In this document: positions 8,061 through 15,985 of the stretch, in pieces
Layout: each line of letters begins with the position of its first letter
How positions within the stretch are numbered: position 1 is the stretch's first letter
NCBI RefSeq assembly: GCF_009696065.1
Contig: NZ_VUMS01000002.1
Coordinates: 1 to 64,000, forward strand
Direction: 5' to 3'
Source: Oliverpabstia intestinalis
GTDB lineage: Bacteria > Bacillota > Clostridia > Lachnospirales > Lachnospiraceae
DNA length: 64,000 nt
The notes under the pieces: model-generated
What the model was told of the DNA's origin: nothing
What the model saw: only the letters and a program-made list of their open reading frames with translations
Databases searched by the model: none
Translations under genes and position numbers: made by a program

Positions 8061-8775
8061 AGCAGAACGGGCAATTATAATGGCTGCCGGTCTGGGCAAC
8101 CGGATGCGGCCAGTCACACTGACCACACCGAAACCACTGGTGAAAGTCAACGGTGAGCGGATGATCGATACAGTGATTCAGGGTCTTCATGAGAATGGGA
8201 TCACGGAAATTTATATTGTGGTTGGTTATCTGAAAGAACAGTTTTACACGCTGGAACAGGAATATCCGGGTGTGACAATTATTGAAAATCCTTATTATGA
8301 TACCTGCAACAACATTTCTTCACTGTATGTAGCGCGGGATCATATAGAAAATGCCATGATCCTGGACGGTGATCAGATTGTGTATAACAGAACAATCCTT
8401 TCTCCGGAGTTTGAACGTTCCGGTTATAATAGTATCTGGACGGACGAAGAGACGGATGAATGGCTGCAGCAGGTAGAAGACGGAATCGTTGTTTCCTGCA
8501 GCAGAAACGGAGGGAAGGGTGGCTGGCAGCTGTACAGCATCTCCCGATGGAGCAAAGAAGATGGAAAACGGCTGAAACATCACCTGGAAGTGGAATTTGA
8601 AGAGAAGAAAAACAGACAGATCTACTGGGACGATGTGGCGATGTTCTGCTATCCGAAGGAATACCGGCTTGGCATCCGACCGATGCATCCGGGTGATCTG
8701 ATCGAGGTGGATAACCTGGAAGAGCTGATCGCCCTGGATAACAGCTACCGTGATTTATACACAAAAAAGGAGTAA
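8053..8775 (+). CDS. Second LicC-like sugar/phosphocholine nucleotidyltransferase
   Basis: 240 residues, overlapping the preceding gene by 8 bp, with an AAAGGAG site. The signature AIIMAAGLGNRMRP near residue 8 and PKPLVKVNG near 28 mark the nucleotidyltransferase superfamily (LicC, GlmU N-domain, RfbA). DGDQIV near 96 holds the metal-binding aspartates. It is a single-domain relative of the middle domain of the upstream fusion. Either this enzyme or the fused domain may make CDP-choline, while the other activates a second substrate. The sequence does not tell which. Confidence 0.83.
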   Translation: MNKAERAIIMAAGLGNRMRPVTLTTPKPLVKVNGERMIDTVIQGLHENGITEIYIVVGYLKEQFYTLEQEYPGVTIIENPYYDTCNNISSLYVARDHIENAMILDGDQIVYNRTILSPEFERSGYNSIWTDEETDEWLQQVEDGIVVSCSRNGGKGGWQLYSISRWSKEDGKRLKHHLEVEFEEKKNRQIYWDDVAMFCYPKEYRLGIRPMHPGDLIEVDNLEELIALDNSYRDLYTKKE

Positions 8776-8782
8776 CATAGTG

Positions 8783-10312
8783 ATGAATAAAAATATAACA
8801 AATACAAAAGGAAAGATCGACTGGATGATTACACTGGTTCCTCTTGGAATCGTGATTGCACTGTGCATCCTGTTTTTTCTCCTGCCGGATCAGTCAAATG
8901 CAGTTCTGAGCCAGATCCGGTTTTTCTTCGGAGATACTTTTGGAACATATTATCTGGTGATCGGACTTGGAATTTTCCTGTTGTCTCTGTATATCGCAGG
9001 ATCGAAATACGGCGATATCGTACTTGGTGAAAAAGGAGAAAAGCCGAAATACTCTTTCTTTTCCTGGGGAGCAATGATGTTTACCTGCGGTCTTGCAGCG
9101 GATATTTTATTTTACTCTTTCTCGGAATGGGTATTATATGCGACAGATCCTCACCTGGAAGAGATGGGAAGCATCCAGGAATGGGCAGGCGTCTATCCGC
9201 TGTTTCACTGGAGTTTTATCCCGTGGGGATTCTATCTGGTACTGGCTGTGGCATTCGGTTTTATGCTCCATGTAAGAAAAAGAAACCGCCAGAAATACTC
9301 TGAAGCCTGCCGTCCGATCCTGGGGAAACATACCGATGGCTGGGCAGGAAGAATCATTGATCTTCTGGCTGTATTTGCCCTGCTTGCAGGAACGGCAACA
9401 ACCTTCAGTGTGGCAACACCGCTGATGGCAACGATCATCGGAGAGCTTTTTCATATTACAGTAAGCCGGACAGTTATCAATGCCATTATTTTACTGGTAA
9501 CATGTGCTGTATATACATATTCTTTGCTCCACGGATTTAAGGGGATCAGCAGACTGGCAAATATCTGTATATATCTCTTTTTTGGATTGCTGGCTGTTGT
9601 CCTTCTGTTTGGAGGTGAAACCCGTTATATCATCGAGACAGGTCTGAGTTCACTGGGAACCATGGTTCAGAACTTTATCGGTCTTTCTACCTTTACGGAT
9701 CCTCTGAGAACCTCAAACTTTCCACAGAACTGGACGATTTATTACTGGGCATACTGGATGGTCTGGTGTGTGGCAGCACCGTTTTTCATCGGCAGCATCT
9801 CCCGTGGAAGAACCGTCCGCCAGACTATTCTGGGAGGTTATGGTTTCGGCGTTGGATCCACTCTGATCAGTTTTATCATCCTCGGCAATTACTCCATGGG
9901 AATGCAGGTAACCGGAAAAGCTGATTTTATCGCACAATATCTGAAAGATGGCGATCTCTATGGAATGATCGTATCCATGATCAAAACCATGCCCTGTGCC
10001 CCGGTTATCATGGTAATAGTACTGCTGACGATGGTTGCCTTCTACGCAACTTCCTTTGACTCCATTGCCCTGACAGCCTCCTGCTACAGTTACCGCAAAC
10101 TCGAAGAAGGCGAACAACCCGACCGGGGAATCCAGCTGATGTGGTGCCTTCTGCTGATCGCATTGCCGATCGCATTACTGTTTGCGGAAAGCTCCATGAG
10201 CAATCTGCAAAGTGTGAGTATTGTGGCTGCCTTTCCGATTGGAGTGGTAATTTTGTTAATTGTTGGAAGTTTCCTGAAAGATGCGAAAAAATACATAAAC
10301 GAAACCAAATAG
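8783..10312 (+). CDS. BCCT-family choline/betaine/carnitine transporter
   Basis: About 509 residues with 12 hydrophobic segments. The BCCT signature is clear near residue 315: WTIYYWAYWMVWCVAAP followed by GSISRGRTVRQ. BCCT carriers import quaternary-ammonium compounds such as choline, glycine betaine or carnitine, driven by sodium or protons. The gene follows the two nucleotidyltransferase genes by a few bases, with AAAAAGGAG before ATG 8783, so choline is the most likely cargo. The usual partner in lic loci is LicB, a different permease family. Nothing nearby encodes LicD-type phosphocholine transferases. Confidence 0.88.
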   Translation: MNKNITNTKGKIDWMITLVPLGIVIALCILFFLLPDQSNAVLSQIRFFFGDTFGTYYLVIGLGIFLLSLYIAGSKYGDIVLGEKGEKPKYSFFSWGAMMFTCGLAADILFYSFSEWVLYATDPHLEEMGSIQEWAGVYPLFHWSFIPWGFYLVLAVAFGFMLHVRKRNRQKYSEACRPILGKHTDGWAGRIIDLLAVFALLAGTATTFSVATPLMATIIGELFHITVSRTVINAIILLVTCAVYTYSLLHGFKGISRLANICIYLFFGLLAVVLLFGGETRYIIETGLSSLGTMVQNFIGLSTFTDPLRTSNFPQNWTIYYWAYWMVWCVAAPFFIGSISRGRTVRQTILGGYGFGVGSTLISFIILGNYSMGMQVTGKADFIAQYLKDGDLYGMIVSMIKTMPCAPVIMVIVLLTMVAFYATSFDSIALTASCYSYRKLEEGEQPDRGIQLMWCLLLIALPIALLFAESSMSNLQSVSIVAAFPIGVVILLIVGSFLKDAKKYINETK

Positions 10313-10396
10313 AGATAAACATGAATGAAAAAAATTCTGTTTCTTAAAAAGAACAAGAATACGTGAACTGATTTAACATATCATATCTAAAAGTCA

Positions 10397-10505
10397 GCCG
10401 AAAGAGTCCGGTTTCCAGGGTGGACTCGCACTGTGTGGGCGGTTAGCGACTAGCTCAAAGTTGCCCTGCCCACGCGAGTCCCCCTGGAAACCGGGCTCTT
10501 TCGGC
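10397..10505. repeat. Long palindrome with about 38-bp arms and a 27-nt central loop
   Basis: The left arm (10397-10440) and right arm (10468-10505) are almost fully complementary. They begin GCCGAAAGAG and end CTCTTTCGGC, with a single C/T change and a few extra bases near the loop. The loop contains GCGACTAGCTCAAAGTTGC. Similar loop sequence lies at about 352-372 (GACGATTAGCTCAGATTTGC) and about 46956-46977 (ACGAGCCAAAGTCCGTGC), next to other palindromes. It may stop transcription from the BCCT gene, but its size and shared loop suggest a structured extragenic repeat family. Confidence 0.8.
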
Positions 10506-10556
10506 GTCCGTCAGACAACAACTTTTCATTTCCATCTCTAAAAAGCATGAAAGTAC

Positions 10557-10585
10557 TTGCAACATCTCCCTATTTGTACTATGAT
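10557..10585 (+). promoter_or_regulatory. Predicted glmM promoter
   Basis: TTGCAA (10557-10562), a 17-bp spacer and TATGAT (10580-10585). The leader would be about 150 nt and would contain the 9-bp hairpin at 10618-10638. By eye only. Confidence 0.45.
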
Positions 10586-10617
10586 AGAAGCATTGAATTT
10601 ACAATAAATCCAATTTA

Positions 10618-10638
10618 AATTGGTCCAGCGGACCAATT
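10618..10638. repeat. 9-bp perfect hairpin in the glmM leader
   Basis: AATTGGTCC-AGC-GGACCAATT, followed by ATTGACAT. A close relative occurs at 57355-57381 (AATTGGTCC-GGTG-GTTCAATT, followed by ATTGATTT), so this is probably a short dispersed hairpin repeat rather than a unique operator. Confidence 0.6.
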
Positions 10639-10743
10639 ATTGACATATCATGCAATAAAAACATGAAAGTAACCGACAAACACATGAAAAAATCCAAGGC
10701 TGAAACAAACAGCCGGATGTGATTATGAAGGGAAAAAAGAAAA

Positions 10744-12129
10744 ATGGGTAAATATTTTGGAACGGATGGCTTCCGTGGAGAAGCCAATGAAAACCTAACT
10801 GCAGACCACGCATACAAAATCGGCCGATTCCTGGGCTGGTACTACGGAGAACAGAAACGCAGAAACGGGGATGATACACCGGCACGGATCGTAATCGGAA
10901 AAGATACCCGGAGATCCAGCTATATGTTTGAATACACACTGGTAGGTGGTCTGGTAGCTTCCGGGGCAGATGCATACCTGCTTCATGTAACCACAACCCC
11001 ATCCGTTGCCTATGTGGCAAGAACCGATAATTTTGACTGCGGAATCATGATCTCCGCCAGTCATAACCCATATTATGATAATGGAATCAAACTGATCAAT
11101 GGAAACGGAGAAAAGATGGATGAAGAGACCATCGCTCTCGTAGAAGACTATCTGGACGGAAAAGTAGAAGTATTTGGTGAAACTTATGAAGAAGTACCAT
11201 ATGCACATAAAGACCGGATCGGATGTACGGTGGACTATGTGGCAGGAAGAAACCGCTATGTCGGTTATCTGATTTCTCTTGGTATGTATTCTTTCAAAGG
11301 CATTAAGGTTGGTCTGGACTGTGCCAACGGAAGTTCCTGGAATATCGCGAAAGCCGTATTTGATGCTCTGGGAGCCAAAACCTATGTGATCAACGCCCAG
11401 CCGGACGGAACCAACATCAATAACAACGCCGGATCCACCCATATCGAAGGACTGCAGAAATATGTAGTAGATAACGGACTGGATGTAGGATTTGCCTACG
11501 ACGGAGATGCCGACCGCTGCCTGTGTGTCGATGAAAAAGGCAATCTGGTAGACGGAGATGCCATTCTCTATATTTATGGAAAATACATGAAAGAGAGAGG
11601 AAAACTTCTGACCAACACCGTGGTAACTACGGTCATGTCAAACTTCGGTCTTTATAAAGCGTTCGATGAACTGGGTATCGGCTATGCAAAAACTGCGGTA
11701 GGCGATAAATATGTATACGAATATATGAACCAGAACGGCTGCCGGATCGGAGGAGAACAGTCCGGTCATATCATTTTTTCAAAATACGCTTCCACCGGAG
11801 ATGGTATCCTGACCAGTCTGAAGATGATGGAAGTCATGATGGCTAGAAAAGCAAAGATGAGCCAGCTGACCGAAGGTCTGACTATTTATCCGCAGGTTCT
11901 GGAAAATGTAAGAGTAGTCGATAAGACAGCTGCCCAGGAAGATCCGGATGTGAAAGCTGCGGTAAAAGCAGTGGAAGAGGCACTGGGAGACACCGGACGT
12001 ATCCTGGTCCGTGAATCCGGAACAGAACCGTTACTTCGTGTCATGGTGGAAGCCGAGACCGAAGAATGCTGCCGGAAATATGTCGACCAGGTAGTTGGCG
12101 TAGTAAAAGCCAAAGGTCATGTGGCGTAA
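10744..12129 (+). CDS. glmM: Phosphoglucosamine mutase GlmM
   Basis: 461 residues, the usual length. It interconverts glucosamine-6-phosphate and glucosamine-1-phosphate for UDP-GlcNAc and cell-wall synthesis. KYFGTDGFRGEAN at the N-terminus, the phosphoserine loop ISASHNP (S106), the metal loop DGDADRC (D253) and the sugar-binding GEQSGH and RESGTEPLLRV motifs are all present. glmS follows 109 bp downstream, so the pair supplies amino-sugar precursors. The start is fixed by the conserved MGKYFGTDG and a purine-rich GAAGGG site. Confidence 0.97.
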   Translation: MGKYFGTDGFRGEANENLTADHAYKIGRFLGWYYGEQKRRNGDDTPARIVIGKDTRRSSYMFEYTLVGGLVASGADAYLLHVTTTPSVAYVARTDNFDCGIMISASHNPYYDNGIKLINGNGEKMDEETIALVEDYLDGKVEVFGETYEEVPYAHKDRIGCTVDYVAGRNRYVGYLISLGMYSFKGIKVGLDCANGSSWNIAKAVFDALGAKTYVINAQPDGTNINNNAGSTHIEGLQKYVVDNGLDVGFAYDGDADRCLCVDEKGNLVDGDAILYIYGKYMKERGKLLTNTVVTTVMSNFGLYKAFDELGIGYAKTAVGDKYVYEYMNQNGCRIGGEQSGHIIFSKYASTGDGILTSLKMMEVMMARKAKMSQLTEGLTIYPQVLENVRVVDKTAAQEDPDVKAAVKAVEEALGDTGRILVRESGTEPLLRVMVEAETEECCRKYVDQVVGVVKAKGHVA

Positions 12130-12238
12130 AATAGAACATACTGTTCTGTCGGGTACTTCAGGCAGAATGGTGAGTGTATATGCATAATCGCGAAAACAAG
12201 TGCAGTAACACAAACGATCTGAGAGGAGAAATAATAAT

Positions 12239-14077
12239 ATGTGTGGAATCGTAGGCTATACCGGAATGCACAGCGCAGCCCCGGTTTTACTGGATGGACT
12301 GTCCAAACTGGAATACCGTGGATATGACTCTGCCGGTATCGCAGTCAGAGACGGGGAAAAACAGGCAGAGGTGATCAAAGCCAAAGGCCGCCTGAAAAAA
12401 CTGATCGAAAAGACCAATGGTGGCGACTCTGTACCGGGAACCTGTGGAATCGGACATACCCGTTGGGCAACTCACGGAGAACCTTCTGAGAATAATGCAC
12501 ATCCTCATACGAGCGATGATGGCAATGTGGTAGCTGTTCATAACGGTATTATTGAAAACTATCAGGAATTAAAAGACAAACTGATTCGAAATGGCTACAC
12601 CTTCTATTCAGAAACCGATACGGAAGTGGCTGTCAAACTGGTGGATTATTATTATAAAAAATACGAAGGCACACCGGTAGATGCCCTGACACACGCCATG
12701 GTTCGTATCCGTGGCTCTTATGCCCTGGCAATCATGTTCAAGGAGTATCCGGAAGAGATCTATGTGGCGAGAAAAGACAGCCCGATGATCCTTGGGGTGG
12801 AAAACGGAGAGTCCTTTATTGCATCTGATGTTCCTGCAATCTTAAAATATACAAGAAATGTTTACTATATCGGTAACCTGGAGATGGCCCGTGTCAGAAA
12901 AGGAGAGATTACGTTCTTTAATCTGGATGGCGATGAGGTGGAAAAACAGCCGAAAGTCATTGAATGGGATGCGGAAGCAGCAGAAAAAGCAGGATTTGAG
13001 CATTTTATGATCAAAGAGATCCATGAACAGCCGAAAGCTGTAGCAGATACGCTGAATTCTGTTCTGCATGATGGTGTGATCGATCTGAGCGATGTGGGGC
13101 TTTCCGAGGAAGAAATCAAAAACATCAGTCAGATCTATATCGTGGCATGCGGATCTGCCTATCATGTAGGTATGGCAGCGCAGTATGTGCTGGAAGATCT
13201 TGCAAGAATCCCGGTTCGTGTGGAACTGGCATCTGAATTCCGCTACCGGAAACCACTGTTAGATAAGAATGGTCTTGCTATTATCATCAGTCAGTCAGGG
13301 GAAACCGCAGACAGCCTTGCCGCACTTCGGGAAGCAAAATCAAAAGGTGTCCGTACTCTCGGAATCGTCAATGTGATCGGATCTTCCATCGCCAGAGAAG
13401 CAGATAATGTCTTCTACACTCTGGCAGGACCGGAAATCTCCGTGGCAACCACAAAAGCCTACAGTACTCAGCTGATTGCTTCTTACCTGCTGGCGATCCA
13501 GTTTGCGAAAGTGAGAGAGGAGATCACACAGGAGCAATATGACGGTCTGATTGCAGAGCTGCAGACGCTTCCGGAAAAGATTCAGAAGATCATTGATGAC
13601 AAAGAACGCCTTCAGTGGTTTGCCGCAAAACAGGTCAATGCGAAAGATATTTTCTTTATTGGCCGTGGCATTGATTATGCCATCAGTATGGAAGGCAGCC
13701 TGAAGATGAAAGAGATCAGCTACATCCACTCTGAGGCATATGCCGCAGGTGAACTGAAACATGGAACGATTTCCCTGATTGAAGATGGTACACTGGTGAT
13801 CGGCTGTCTGACCCAGCCGGCACTGTATGAAAAGACCGTCAGCAACATGGTAGAATGTAAGAGCCGTGGCGCTTATCTGATGGGACTGACGACATACGGC
13901 AATTATAATATTGAGGATACTGCTGACTTTGTAACGTATATTCCAAAGACAGATCCACATTTTGCAACTTCACTGGCAGTGATACCGCTGCAGCTGATGG
14001 GATATTATGTGTCCGTGGCGAAAGGACTTGATGTAGATAAACCGAGAAACCTGGCGAAGAGCGTGACAGTGGAATAG
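12239..14077 (+). CDS. glmS: Glutamine--fructose-6-phosphate aminotransferase (isomerizing) GlmS
   Basis: 612 residues. The N-terminal nucleophile Cys2 (MCGIVGYTG) and the glutaminase motifs (GHTRWATHG) mark the class II amidotransferase domain, followed by two SIS sugar-isomerase domains (VACGSAYHVG, SQSGETADS). It makes glucosamine-6-phosphate from fructose-6-phosphate and glutamine. A GAGAGGAG site precedes the ATG. The 109-bp gap to glmM is too short to hold a complete glmS ribozyme and shows no sign of its conserved core, so control must be by another route. Confidence 0.97.
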   Translation: MCGIVGYTGMHSAAPVLLDGLSKLEYRGYDSAGIAVRDGEKQAEVIKAKGRLKKLIEKTNGGDSVPGTCGIGHTRWATHGEPSENNAHPHTSDDGNVVAVHNGIIENYQELKDKLIRNGYTFYSETDTEVAVKLVDYYYKKYEGTPVDALTHAMVRIRGSYALAIMFKEYPEEIYVARKDSPMILGVENGESFIASDVPAILKYTRNVYYIGNLEMARVRKGEITFFNLDGDEVEKQPKVIEWDAEAAEKAGFEHFMIKEIHEQPKAVADTLNSVLHDGVIDLSDVGLSEEEIKNISQIYIVACGSAYHVGMAAQYVLEDLARIPVRVELASEFRYRKPLLDKNGLAIIISQSGETADSLAALREAKSKGVRTLGIVNVIGSSIAREADNVFYTLAGPEISVATTKAYSTQLIASYLLAIQFAKVREEITQEQYDGLIAELQTLPEKIQKIIDDKERLQWFAAKQVNAKDIFFIGRGIDYAISMEGSLKMKEISYIHSEAYAAGELKHGTISLIEDGTLVIGCLTQPALYEKTVSNMVECKSRGAYLMGLTTYGNYNIEDTADFVTYIPKTDPHFATSLAVIPLQLMGYYVSVAKGLDVDKPRNLAKSVTVE

Positions 14078-14099
14078 AGATAACGATTCGGAAATATGA

Positions 14100-14169
14100 A
14101 ATCATAAAAATGCATTTTGTTTTCAGCAAACAGAGGTTTACATTGAAAACAAGATGCATTTTTATGATT
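14100..14169. terminator. Large bidirectional terminator downstream of glmS
   Basis: A 26-bp stem starting AATCATAAAAATGCAT and ending ATGCATTTTTATGATT, with one mismatch, around an 18-nt loop. It lies between convergent glmS and the MBL-fold gene and can serve both. Confidence 0.88.
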
Positions 14170-14211
14170 TACAGAAAAGTTTATTCGGTATTTTTTAAAA
14201 ACGAAAAATAC

Positions 14212-15759
14212 CTATCTAAAACACTTCTTACAAGGCTCATACCCCCGACTTTCCGCCTCTGACCTGCTGATCTCGCTTGCCTTGCTTGGGTCAGTCTGTC
14301 CGCAGTTATTTTTATTATGGTACTTGGATCCGGTAGCTGTGATCCATACCATTTCTTCGTTGGAAGTAGAAGAAGTATCCTGTGGAGCCGCTGTTACCTG
14401 TGGGGTGGCTTCCACCTGGCTGGAAGCACCTGCACTTGCAGCAGAGACTTCCTTATTTCCGGAAGAGGAGTTTTCATTTGCAGCTGCCATCGAACCTGAA
14501 GAACTGCTGCCTTTTGATTTGCTCGTCTGTGCCTGTGTTCCCTTATCCTCTTTATCTCCTGGGCTGTAGTCATTGCACGGTTCCTGGTCCCAGGTGATGG
14601 TTGTTCCGTCACTGACAGCGATGATCGTGCCCTGTTTATCGGTACGATATACCTGAATATCCATGGATTCCAGCTTGTCCATCACATCTTTATCCGGATG
14701 TCCGTACTGGTTATCCTTTCCGCAGCTGATCACTGCATATTCCGGAACGGTTGCCTGGAGAAAATCCCAGCTGGTAGCTGTGGCAGAACCGTGATGTCCC
14801 GGAACCAGTACATCGCAGGAGAGGTCAATGCCGGATTCACACATGGCTTTTTCACTGGTGTTTTCCGCATCTCCGGTGAAAATAAAAGAATTATCACCAT
14901 TTGTCAGTTTGATCGCCACTGAATTCTTATTGCTGTCATTCGGATCAATGGTTGCCGGAGCCAGGATCTGAAAACTTCCGCTTCCGAAAGAAAATTCAGT
15001 ACCGACTGCAGGATGCTGCATCGGAAGTCCTTTGTCGGCAACTGTCTGGATAAAGGACTGATACAGTTTACTGTCATGTTCATAATCACTGGAAATTACA
15101 TTTTTTACATCAAAAGCATTTAAACATCCGATCAGTCCTGCCATATGGTCACTGTCATAATGGGAAGAGATCAGATAGTCAATGGTGGTAACATTCTGTT
15201 TTTGCAGATAAGAAACCACAAAACTGGAAGTACTCTTATCACCACCGTCATAAATCATGGTCTGCCCATCGGACTGTACCAGGATACTTAATCCCTGTCC
15301 CACATCCAGAAAATGAACTTTCATCTCACCGGCTTCTTTTGTCGGCTCCGGTGTAGGAGTTTCTGTCGGTGTAGGAGTTGCGGTTTCTTCCGGTGTGGTC
15401 TCAGGTGTGGGAGTGTCTGTCGGAACTTCCGCAGGTGTAATCTCCGGAGTATCCGTTACAACAGCTTCCGGTGTGTCAGAGGCCTCATCAGTAATGGCAA
15501 TTGTTCTGGACTGCGCTGCACTTTCCGGGGTAAACGGTGTGGCAGCGATAAAGAACAAAAGCGGCACCAGAAGCGGAACCCATCGGGCAACCGCTGCTTT
15601 TTTACGAATCAGATTCCAGATAAATGGAAAAAGAGACACTCCGGCAAGAGTAACGCATAAGCCGAACGGAACAGAAGCAGACAGATTTCCAAGTCCGCCA
15701 ATGATCAGTACGACTGCGAAAATATACCGGAGAATGTAGAAAGTTTTTTTTCGTTTCAT
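14212..15759 (-). CDS. Extracellular ComEC-like metallo-beta-lactamase-fold protein
   Basis: 515 residues. The N-terminus has three hydrophobic segments (about 8-75), then a Thr/Pro/Glu-rich linker (about 90-140). The MBL-fold domain starts MKVHFLDVGQGLSILVQ, and its metal-binding motif SSHYDSDHMAG and PGHHGS match the C-terminal domain of the DNA-uptake protein ComEC. There is no ComEC channel domain. The C-terminal 35 residues end in a Cys/His pattern (HNKNNC ... YEPCKKC) like the small zinc-binding domain of Ada and surface nucleases. A role as a secreted nuclease or phosphodiesterase is inferred. GGAGG precedes the start. Confidence 0.85.
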   Translation of the reverse strand: MKRKKTFYILRYIFAVVLIIGGLGNLSASVPFGLCVTLAGVSLFPFIWNLIRKKAAVARWVPLLVPLLFFIAATPFTPESAAQSRTIAITDEASDTPEAVVTDTPEITPAEVPTDTPTPETTPEETATPTPTETPTPEPTKEAGEMKVHFLDVGQGLSILVQSDGQTMIYDGGDKSTSSFVVSYLQKQNVTTIDYLISSHYDSDHMAGLIGCLNAFDVKNVISSDYEHDSKLYQSFIQTVADKGLPMQHPAVGTEFSFGSGSFQILAPATIDPNDSNKNSVAIKLTNGDNSFIFTGDAENTSEKAMCESGIDLSCDVLVPGHHGSATATSWDFLQATVPEYAVISCGKDNQYGHPDKDVMDKLESMDIQVYRTDKQGTIIAVSDGTTITWDQEPCNDYSPGDKEDKGTQAQTSKSKGSSSSGSMAAANENSSSGNKEVSAASAGASSQVEATPQVTAAPQDTSSTSNEEMVWITATGSKYHNKNNCGQTDPSKASEISRSEAESRGYEPCKKCFR

Positions 15760-15888
15760 CGTAATCCTCCCTTGTGAATCAAGTAATTATTTTTATTATG
15801 ATATCAACTTCTTATAATACTATAGATGGAAGGAAAGGTCAAAAATTCATTGAAATTACCCTTACCATCCAGTATAATAATAGATTGC

Positions 15889-15978
15889 ACGGTAACTGCG
15901 CGCTATTCGCTCAGTTCCATTATTTACGAAAAAAACGATGTGACTGCCTTCTGAAAAACAGGAGCGAAACCGCAGTTG
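15889..15978. repeat. Imperfect inverted repeat in the miaB leader
   Basis: GTAACTGCG...TTCGCTC (about 15890-15912) is mirrored by GAGCGAA..CGCAGTTGC (15961-15978) just before the miaB ribosome binding site. The arms are imperfect and the loop about 50 nt. It may fold in the mRNA leader. No known riboswitch was recognised in the 226-bp gap. Confidence 0.4.
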
Positions 15979-15985
15979 CGAAAGG

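Larger units (their letters stand above)
10313..10743. other. 431-bp intergenic region holding two palindromes and a promoter
   Basis: No gene is seen. The stretch holds a long palindrome (10397-10505), a predicted promoter (10557-10585) and a short perfect hairpin (10618-10638). All three are listed separately. The sequence from 10640 to the glmM start is A-rich and unremarkable. Confidence 0.7.

Noticed and set aside
12130-12238. glmS ribozyme before glmS
   Set aside because: The 109-bp gap is too short for the full ribozyme and the conserved core was not seen; only a small AGAACA/TGTTCT hairpin is present.
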